From Steroidobacteraceae bacterium (GTDB lineage: Bacteria; Pseudomonadota; Gammaproteobacteria; Steroidobacterales; Steroidobacteraceae): DNA of 10,991 bases. Every line of letters begins with the position of its first letter. The stretch's first letter is position 1. The translations under genes were made by a program, and so were the position numbers. The stretch is taken from positions 1 to 10,991 of the forward strand of contig JAICKZ010000092.1 of NCBI GenBank assembly GCA_025927665.1. The letters run 5' to 3'. Below the pieces are notes generated by a model. That model was not told where the DNA came from. It worked only from the letters and a program-made list of their open reading frames with translations, and did no database searches. Shown piece by piece: positions 6,335-10,991 of the stretch.

Positions 6335-7387
6335 ATGACTTTCATGAATTCGAATTTCATCAATCGCCGGCAAGTGTTACAGGGCTTGGCCGCTGCTTCG
6401 TTGCCGTTAAGCTTGGTTTCCTGTGGCAAATCTCAAAACGCTGATCATGCATCCAATCAATTGATCATCGGTGGATTACCCGTCACTTGCAATTTGACTC
6501 TGCCGGTCGCATGCACGGCGAAAGCACTTGGCAATAAGTCGTTAGGCGCTGGACAACCTCGCTTCGAATATCAATACAGCAAGTACAGTGGCTGGCCGGA
6601 AATTAAGGAATCATTAATGGCAGGACGCATTCAGGCTGCCTACATGCTGGCGCCATTAGTCATGGATTTGGCCGATAAAAAAATTCCAGTCAAGATTGTT
6701 TCACTTGGACATCGCTCTGGTGCGGTCATCATGGTACGCACCGATTCACCTTATCAACATTTCAAACAACTCACTGGCAAACGCATCGCGATTCCCAGTC
6801 GTTTCGCGGTAGATTTTTTGTTCCTGCGAAAAATGCTAGGGCAGGAAAACATGACGCCTGCCGACATTGAAATCGTAGAAATGGCACCGCCGGATATGCC
6901 TGCTGCATTGTATGCCAATGCTGTTGATGCGTATTGCACTGGCGAACCCTTCGGCGCAGCGGCACAACGTGCCGGTTATGCCAGACCATTGCGCATGACA
7001 CGTGATGAATGGCGCAATTACATTTGTTGTGTACTGACTGTGCGTGAAGAATTGATTCATGAAAATCCCGCCATGGTGCAAGACTTGGTCAATCAGATAT
7101 TAGGTACCGGTCAATGGCTTGATGAAAAACAGGAAAACAGAAATAAAGCCGTTGCTATTGCGGCAGGCAAGAATTTCTTCAACCAAGATCCAAACATCCT
7201 GCAATTCGTCATGGAAAACCCCACTGATCGTGTCACCTATGGTGATCTGCGCATGATCCGCACAGAGTTTGAAGAACTGATGGAGCTCTCCATCGCGGCC
7301 GGCACGCTCAAACATCCCATTCCATATGAAACTTATGTGAATGACACGTTTGCAAAGAATGCCAAAGCATCAGTCATTTCTTTGTAA
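6335..7387 (+). CDS. NitT/TauT-type ABC transporter substrate-binding lipoprotein (NMT1/THI5-like)
   Basis: Probable receptor of the importer encoded downstream. The product is 350 aa. The N-terminus carries a twin-arginine-like motif NRRQVLQG (10-17), a hydrophobic stretch and a lipobox LVSC (27-30), so it looks like a Tat-exported lipoprotein with Cys30 lipidated. The mature domain follows the NrtA/CmpA/SsuA pattern: IIGGLPVTCNLTLP (44-57), a selection segment ESLMAGRIQAAYMLAPLVMDL (92-112), the GKRIAIP hinge (148-154), MPAALYANAVDAYCTGEPFG (188-207) and NYICCVLTVREELI (228-241). Five Cys remain in the mature part (52, 60, 201, 231, 232), more than is usual for this fold. The ATG at 6344 is an alternative start; neither has a clear Shine-Dalgarno sequence. 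It leads the operon, 5 bases before the SCO gene. The ligand is unknown: nitrate, bicarbonate, sulfonate, a thiamine precursor or something copper-linked are all possible for the fold. Confidence 0.85.
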   Translation: MTFMNSNFINRRQVLQGLAAASLPLSLVSCGKSQNADHASNQLIIGGLPVTCNLTLPVACTAKALGNKSLGAGQPRFEYQYSKYSGWPEIKESLMAGRIQAAYMLAPLVMDLADKKIPVKIVSLGHRSGAVIMVRTDSPYQHFKQLTGKRIAIPSRFAVDFLFLRKMLGQENMTPADIEIVEMAPPDMPAALYANAVDAYCTGEPFGAAAQRAGYARPLRMTRDEWRNYICCVLTVREELIHENPAMVQDLVNQILGTGQWLDEKQENRNKAVAIAAGKNFFNQDPNILQFVMENPTDRVTYGDLRMIRTEFEELMELSIAAGTLKHPIPYETYVNDTFAKNAKASVISL

Positions 7388-7392
7388 TTCCG

Positions 7393-7974
7393 ATGAAGCA
7401 CCTAAAACACTTTTTGTTTTTCCTATGCTGCGTATTATCAATAACCACATGCCTGGCGGACACTGATACGCTGAAAGCTGGCGAGTTTACTCCACCACGT
7501 CAAGCACCTGAATTTAAAGTGCAAGGCTCAAATGGAACTGATTTAAAGCTCACCGATTATCATGGCAAAGTTGTCGTGCTGGGATTTGGCTACACGGCCT
7601 GCACAAACGTATGTCCGGTGACACTTGCAGTGCTTGCTCAAGCACATCGAGCACTGGGAGTATCAGCATCACAGGTACAAATCATTTATCTGACCGTTGA
7701 TCCCGAACGTGATAACGCTGCAAAGTTAAAAAAATACTTGCTGGCATTCGATCCTTCATTTATAGGCGGCACCGGCACTGTCAATGGAATGGCCGCGATA
7801 CGTAAAGACTACGGCGTGAGCGCTGAAAAGCTTGGCTCTGGCAATGACTACGTGATGGCACATTCATCCTTTGTGTACCTAATCGATCGAAACGGGCGGT
7901 TACGCGCCTTGATGCCATTTGGCGGCAAAGTTGATGACTATGTTCATGACCTTACTCAGTTATTAAAGAATTGA
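7393..7974 (+). CDS. SCO1/SenC/PrrC-family copper chaperone (thioredoxin fold)
   Basis: Exported thioredoxin-like protein. Family members bind Cu through two Cys and a His and deliver it to the CuA site of cytochrome oxidase, or act as thiol reductases. The product is 193 aa, with a hydrophobic N-terminus and likely signal cleavage after TTCLA (22), though an uncleaved anchor is possible. Key residues are all present: the FGYTACTNVCPVT motif with Cys70 and Cys74 (CxxxC); LTVDPERD (100-107) with the conserved Asp103; and the distal ligand His157 in MAHSSFVYLID. The start is 5 bases after the preceding stop with no clear Shine-Dalgarno sequence, so translational coupling is likely. No oxidase subunit is encoded nearby. 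Its place inside an ABC transporter operon, followed by a cupredoxin-like protein, suggests a dedicated copper-insertion or redox job for that system. Confidence 0.93.
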   Translation: MKHLKHFLFFLCCVLSITTCLADTDTLKAGEFTPPRQAPEFKVQGSNGTDLKLTDYHGKVVVLGFGYTACTNVCPVTLAVLAQAHRALGVSASQVQIIYLTVDPERDNAAKLKKYLLAFDPSFIGGTGTVNGMAAIRKDYGVSAEKLGSGNDYVMAHSSFVYLIDRNGRLRALMPFGGKVDDYVHDLTQLLKN

Positions 7975-7985
7975 ATGGGTGAGTC

Positions 7986-8438
7986 GTGAGCGTCTCTCGT
8001 AAACACTGGCTATTTATTCTAATTGCTGTTTTGCTGTTAATGTCGATATGGGCAGCATTGACACCAGTAACCTTTACTTCACGGGAAGAAGTGTTTGAAA
8101 TTCCCAAAGGAACCTGGGCGCGTCGTATGGCGGGCAACAACGTAGAAATTCTGCCAAGCAATATCTATTTGACGTTGGGTATCCGAGATGTATTGCTATT
8201 AAAGAACATGGATAACGTACCGCAAATATTTGGACCCACTTTGATGATGCCGGGACAAAGTTTTCGACTACCATTTGCATTGGCGTCCAGTTATCAATTT
8301 GCATGTACCGCACATGCCAGTGGCCAGATGACCATTGTTGTTGATCCGCTGCCAGACTCACCGTGGCAACGGCTTGCGTGGCGCACACGTACGTTTTTTA
8401 GAATGATTAAAACGAAACTATCGTTAATAGCCGCATGA
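7986..8438 (+). CDS. Membrane-anchored cupredoxin-like protein with an altered copper site
   Basis: The product is 150 aa. Residues about 8-26 form an uncleaved signal anchor, placing the rest in the periplasm. Residues about 52-120 look like a small cupredoxin: LLLKNMDNVPQIFGP (70-84), MMPGQSFRLPF (87-97) and YQFACTAHASGQM (103-115), ending in a TIVVDP strand. Cys107, His110 and Met115 have exactly the C-x2-H-x4-M spacing of plastocyanin-type type 1 copper sites. The N-terminal His ligand normally found in the N-x-D-x-V-P-H motif is Gln80 (codon CAA, 8223-8225). A basic tail (Arg/Lys-rich, 129-144) follows. It starts at GTG 7986, 11 bases after the SCO stop; nearby ATG 7975 and GTG 7979 run quickly into stops. 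Its stop overlaps the permease ATG (ATGA), so the two are translationally coupled. The domain was recognised by motif only. Confidence 0.75.
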   Translation: MSVSRKHWLFILIAVLLLMSIWAALTPVTFTSREEVFEIPKGTWARRMAGNNVEILPSNIYLTLGIRDVLLLKNMDNVPQIFGPTLMMPGQSFRLPFALASSYQFACTAHASGQMTIVVDPLPDSPWQRLAWRTRTFFRMIKTKLSLIAA

Positions 8439-9193
8439 ATAAATTAAAACGTATCGCGCCAGCACTTGCCGTGATCGCGCTGCTACTTGCAGCATGGTGG
8501 TTCACGGTCATTCAAACTCACAGCGTCATCTTTCCCACACCTTGGCAAGTGGTCACTGGCACTCTTGAACTCATCAATGATGGAACATTGTGGATACATA
8601 TTGGCGCGTCGTTGATGCGCGTCGGCATTGGCTTTGGCTTGGCGGTTCTGGTTGCAGTGCCGTTAGGACTATGGCTGGGATGGGTGAAAGGCGCTTACAT
8701 CACGCTTAATCCCCTGTTTCAGATCTTGCGCCCTATTTCACCCATTGCATGGATTCCCATTGCAATCTTATGGTTTGGTGTTGGTAATGAATCGCCTATC
8801 TTCCTGATCTTTATTTCTTCCGTGTTTCCGATGGTTGTACAAACCACTGCGGGTGTTCATACCATTGAACGTCGTTATTTGCGCGCGGCTGAAAATTTTG
8901 GTGTTTCCCGCTATACCTTGTTTCGCCAGGTTGTTGTGCCGGCAACACTGCCGCAAATCATTGTGGGCATGCGCATTGGTTTGGGTGTCGCATGGTTGGT
9001 GGTGGTTGCTGCAGAAATGATCGCGCTTCATTCTGGGCTTGGCTACTTGATCATCGATTCGCGTAATGCAGGTAATCGTTATGATTTGGTTATTGCAGGC
9101 ATGATCATTATCGGACTCATCGGTTTGATGCTCGATGGCGTTATGCGCTTGCTGGAAGGTCTTAAATCCGTCAGGTGGCGTTATGCGCACTAA
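8435..9193 (+). CDS. NitT/TauT-type ABC transporter permease (SsuC/TauC-like)
   Basis: Inner-membrane channel subunit of the importer. The product is 252 aa, typical for SsuC/TauC/NrtB-type permeases, with about six hydrophobic segments starting at residues 8-25. IFPTPWQV (32-39) and the long LRPISPIAWIPIAILWFGVG segment (98-117) are highly characteristic of the family. The cytoplasmic EAA coupling loop runs from about 151 to 175 (AAENFGVSRYTLFRQVVVPATLP), followed by the IIVGMRIGLGVAW helix. The start codon overlaps the cupredoxin stop by 4 bases, and the 3' end overlaps the ATPase gene by 11 bases. It presumably works as a homodimer with the binding lipoprotein at 6335-7387 and the ATPase at 9183-9941. 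Confidence 0.95.
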   Translation: MNKLKRIAPALAVIALLLAAWWFTVIQTHSVIFPTPWQVVTGTLELINDGTLWIHIGASLMRVGIGFGLAVLVAVPLGLWLGWVKGAYITLNPLFQILRPISPIAWIPIAILWFGVGNESPIFLIFISSVFPMVVQTTAGVHTIERRYLRAAENFGVSRYTLFRQVVVPATLPQIIVGMRIGLGVAWLVVVAAEMIALHSGLGYLIIDSRNAGNRYDLVIAGMIIIGLIGLMLDGVMRLLEGLKSVRWRYAH

Positions 9194-9941
9194 TAAAATT
9201 GAACTTAAAAATATTCGCAAAGGATTTAACTCCAACAAAGGTTTGCTACAAGTTGTTGAAGACGTCAGCTTGACGGTAGGTGATGGTGAATTCGTTGCGA
9301 TTGTGGGCCCTTCAGGTTGTGGCAAATCCACATTGATGAACATGATCGCTGGCTTTACTCAATCTGATTCGGGTTCGATCTTGATTGATGGCGCGCCACG
9401 CACCAAGCCTAGTCCGAAGGGCATACTTATTTCACAGCATGGTTCAATCTTTCCTTGGTTAACCGTGCAACAGAATTTGATGTTTGGCCTAAACGATCAT
9501 CCTCGCGCGGACAAACAAGGTGTTGCAGATCATTATGCCGCAATGGTGGGCTTGAAAGGATTTGAAAACAGTTATCCGCATGAATTGTCTGGCGGAATGC
9601 TCAAACGCGCGGAGCTCGCACGAGCATTCGCAGTAAAACCAGAGATTCTTTATATGGATGAACCGTTCTCGGCATTGGACGCGTTAATGAACTTGCGTAT
9701 GCGCAACGAATTACTACGCATTCTTGCAGAAGAACGCCATACGGTAATGCTGATTACGCATGATGTGGAAGAAGCCATTCATCTGGCAGACCGCATCATG
9801 GTGCTATCACCTCGACCCACAAAAATACAAGCAACCTTTATTGTTGACCTTCCGCATCCACGCAAGCTGACCAGTCCTGAAGTACAGGAATTGCGCGTCG
9901 CAATCCTGCATGAATTGGGCGTTGATAGAAATGCGGATTAA
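9183..9941 (+). CDS. NitT/TauT-type ABC transporter ATP-binding protein (SsuB/TauB-like)
   Basis: Cytoplasmic ATPase that drives the importer. From ATG 9183 the product is 252 aa. It has Walker A GPSGCGKST (42-50), Q-loop Gln85 in ISQHGSIFPWLTV (the PWLTV ending is typical of this subfamily), signature LSGGM (135-139), Walker B ILYMDE (155-160) with catalytic Glu160, D-loop SALDAL, and H-loop His193 in LITHDVEEA. An upstream in-frame ATG at 9135 would add 16 residues that overlap the permease C-terminus and match nothing in the family. ATG 9183 has a GGTGG-type ribosome site (9172-9178 region) and follows directly with the usual IELKNIRKGF strand. It overlaps the permease end by 11 bases and is the last gene of the operon, 23 bases from the convergent HxlR gene, with no evident terminator hairpin between them. 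Confidence 0.95.
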   Translation: MRTNKIELKNIRKGFNSNKGLLQVVEDVSLTVGDGEFVAIVGPSGCGKSTLMNMIAGFTQSDSGSILIDGAPRTKPSPKGILISQHGSIFPWLTVQQNLMFGLNDHPRADKQGVADHYAAMVGLKGFENSYPHELSGGMLKRAELARAFAVKPEILYMDEPFSALDALMNLRMRNELLRILAEERHTVMLITHDVEEAIHLADRIMVLSPRPTKIQATFIVDLPHPRKLTSPEVQELRVAILHELGVDRNAD

Positions 9942-9964
9942 GATAAACAATTAAACTGCAACTG

Positions 9965-10414
9965 TTATTTACGACTCTCCTTTTTGTGTCTTTGTTTTTT
10001 GAGTCTTTGTGGCTTTTCGAACTGAGAACGAACTTCTCGAATCAAGCCATCAAGATCATTACTTAGCCTTGCAATAAACTCTCTCGAGACAGCAGTGTCG
10101 AGATCATACCTTCCACTCCAACGGATGATCTCCAGCATAACGGGAATTAGGTCCAGTCCTTTTTTTGTTGGCGCATACAGAATTTGCTTCTTATTGTCGG
10201 GATCGTCCTTCTTGGAAATAATTCCGTGGTCCTCAAGCAACTTGAGACGATCCGCGAGAATGTTTGTCGAGATTCCCTCTTCTGAATTTAAGAATTCCTG
10301 ATACCTCTTTTTTTCTTTAAAGATAATATCCCTCAAGATCAAAAGGCTCCAACGATCACCAAAAACGTCAAGTCCAAATGAGATGGGGCAGTGAGATCGC
10401 CATTGTTTCTTCAT
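9965..10414 (-). CDS. HxlR-family winged-helix transcriptional regulator
   Basis: Small DNA-binding regulator of the HxlR family (relatives HxlR, YodB, HypR, YtcD). The product is 149 aa; the core family length is about 110-120, and the extra is a Lys/Arg-rich tail (134-149). It has the canonical start C-P-I (Cys9), VFGDRWSLLILRDIIF (17-32), RYQEFLNSEEGISTNILADRLKLLEDHGII (recognition region 37-66), a wing at about 69-82 and LTKKGL-like APTKKGLDLIPVM (81-93). Cys9 matches the N-terminal Cys that serves as the redox or electrophile sensor in YodB/HypR-type proteins, so thiol-based sensing is possible but inferred. It diverges from the membrane protein gene at 10507 and probably controls it and itself through the AT-rich gap. 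No Shine-Dalgarno sequence is visible before the ATG. Confidence 0.93.
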   Translation of the reverse strand: MKKQWRSHCPISFGLDVFGDRWSLLILRDIIFKEKKRYQEFLNSEEGISTNILADRLKLLEDHGIISKKDDPDNKKQILYAPTKKGLDLIPVMLEIIRWSGRYDLDTAVSREFIARLSNDLDGLIREVRSQFEKPQRLKKQRHKKESRK

Positions 10415-10506
10415 AAAACAATACTACATTGTTACTTGCAAAAAACAAGCTATTGATTTAAAGTAAAATAACTTTCGTTTTAAAAGTAATCCAAAATATA
10501 GTAAAT
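10415..10506. promoter_or_regulatory. AT-rich divergent control region with recurring AGTAA/TTACT elements
   Basis: Only about 21% GC (19 of 92 bases). It contains TTACTT (10432-10437), AAGTAA (10461-10466), ACTTT (10471-10475) and AAGTAA (10484-10489). These give an inverted pair AAAGT-6-ACTTT (10460-10475) and a wider inverted arrangement. A second inverted pair, CTTG-7-CAAG, lies at 10435-10449. HxlR regulators usually sit on inverted or repeated sites in such divergent gaps, so this is the likely operator. The exact site is not defined. Confidence 0.5.
10421..10448 (-). promoter_or_regulatory. Candidate promoter of the HxlR gene
   Basis: On the minus strand TTGTTT (10448-10443), a 16-base spacer and TAGTAT (10426-10421; 4 of 6 to TATAAT). 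The expected transcription start falls at or next to the A of the ATG (10414), implying a leaderless or nearly leaderless mRNA. That fits the absence of a ribosome binding site. The -35 match is poor, so this is tentative. Confidence 0.3.
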
Positions 10507-10878
10507 ATGAAAAAACACATTCTTACTGCACTCGGCTACATTGTGGCAACGTTTGCGACTCAGGCCACTTCACACTTCGTCGTGTTCGCAAAGCATTATG
10601 CAGATGTTGCCATTCTCAAGGCCGAACCCAATTTTGCGTTGGGATTCTCCAGCATGATCATTCAAGGATTGATATTGTCCTTTGTGTTTGAAAAATCTAC
10701 TTTCGCAACCGAATCAACTTTTGACTCTGTAAAACTTGCATGGCTGTTTGGTTTATTCCTCGTCAGTTATATTGCTTTAGCCGAAGCTGGAAAGTATTCA
10801 GTTCCCAATGTGACCTCATGGATTGCAGTTGAGTTTCTAGTTGGCTTTATTCAGTTTACGATTGCTGGAATTTTTTAG
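10507..10878 (+). CDS. Small four-helix membrane protein of unknown function, probably HxlR-controlled
   Basis: A 123-aa protein with about four hydrophobic segments (roughly 7-27, 43-61, 76-94, 101-121) and no catalytic motif. The order MKKHILTALGYIV, then SHFVVFAKHY (22-31), then EPNFALGFSSMIIQGLILSFVF (40-61) resembles a family of small uncharacterised membrane proteins, which I recall only by its general pattern. There is no confident family name and no known function. The start ATG lacks a clear Shine-Dalgarno sequence. It is divergent from the HxlR gene and followed 53 bases later by another membrane protein whose N-terminus looks alike. The shared gap suggests regulation by the HxlR protein. 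It is real as a gene by its clean length, hydrophobic periodicity and context. Confidence 0.75.
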   Translation: MKKHILTALGYIVATFATQATSHFVVFAKHYADVAILKAEPNFALGFSSMIIQGLILSFVFEKSTFATESTFDSVKLAWLFGLFLVSYIALAEAGKYSVPNVTSWIAVEFLVGFIQFTIAGIF

Positions 10879-10931
10879 GGCTAAGCCATCGTGGTACACG
10901 CTCTCAATAGCGTTACAGGGTTGGAGCATAC

Positions 10932-10991
10932 ATGAATAAAAAATTTATTTTTTCGACTGTTCTATATTCTGTCATCACAATGATTCTTGGT
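10932..10991 (+). CDS. N-terminus of a second small membrane protein (partial, cut by window end)
   Basis: ATG 10932 is preceded by GGAG (10923-10926) at 5 bases and opens a frame of 20 codons to the window edge. The visible sequence, MNKKFIFSTVLYSVITMILG, is a hydrophobic first helix with a basic start. It resembles the start of the neighbour (M-KK-h-x-h-(S/T)-x-h-x-Y-x-(V)-x-T), so it may be a paralogue in the same transcript. Too short to identify. Confidence 0.6.
   Translation, partial: MNKKFIFSTVLYSVITMILG

Noticed and set aside
7986..8438. CuA (cytochrome oxidase subunit II-like) site in the cupredoxin
   Set aside because: A CuA loop needs a C-x3-C motif. Only one Cys (Cys107) is present, and the spacing to His and Met is of the type 1 pattern.
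8768..9343. 191-codon minus-strand open frame opposite the permease and the start of the ATPase gene
   Set aside because: The plus-strand permease and ATPase are unmistakable by motif. The antisense translation is rich in His, Asn and Thr with no domain pattern, as expected for a shadow frame.
9942..9964. Bidirectional terminator between the ATPase and HxlR genes
   Set aside because: The 23-base gap has no stable inverted repeat and no flanking A/T runs of terminator type.
1..10991. Mobile elements, CRISPR arrays, tRNA/rRNA genes
   Set aside because: No transposase or integrase motifs, spaced direct repeats, tRNA-like segments or rRNA sequence were seen. The gene content is ordinary chromosomal.

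Overview
The window is a densely packed proteobacterial chromosome segment of moderate GC content. Proteobacterial origin is inferred from the full-length bacterial PEP carboxylase, the close match of ModA to the Escherichia coli type, and the combination of SCO, Tat-lipoprotein and HxlR genes. No species can be assigned from sequence alone. There are no rRNA or tRNA genes, CRISPR arrays, transposases or long repeats.

Layout. (1) Bases 2-848, plus strand: the tail of an unidentified upstream gene, then modA, the periplasmic molybdate-binding protein, apparently the last gene of its operon. (2) 904-3582, minus strand: ppc, phosphoenolpyruvate carboxylase, convergent with modA. (3) 3849-6120: a divergent pair made of a secreted SGNH/CE2-like carbohydrate esterase (minus) and a membrane acyltransferase-3 protein (plus), plausibly opposing activities on acylated surface or extracellular glycans. 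(4) 6335-9941, plus strand: a tight five-gene operon encoding a NitT/TauT-type ABC importer whose binding-protein gene is separated from its permease and ATPase genes by an SCO1/SenC copper chaperone and a membrane-anchored cupredoxin-like protein. (5) 9965-10991: an HxlR-family regulator (minus) divergent from two consecutive small membrane protein genes, the second cut by the window edge. They share a very AT-rich control region with recurring AGTAA/TTACT elements.

The most interesting region is the third operon. A solute importer interleaved with two copper-handling proteins suggests either uptake of a copper-related ligand or a transport system tied to assembly of a periplasmic or membrane cuproenzyme. 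The cupredoxin keeps the C-terminal Cys-x2-His-x4-Met ligand cluster but has Gln (residue 80) where the usual N-terminal His ligand is expected. The substrate and target enzyme cannot be read from the sequence. All functional assignments come from motifs recognised by eye, and no database search was run.
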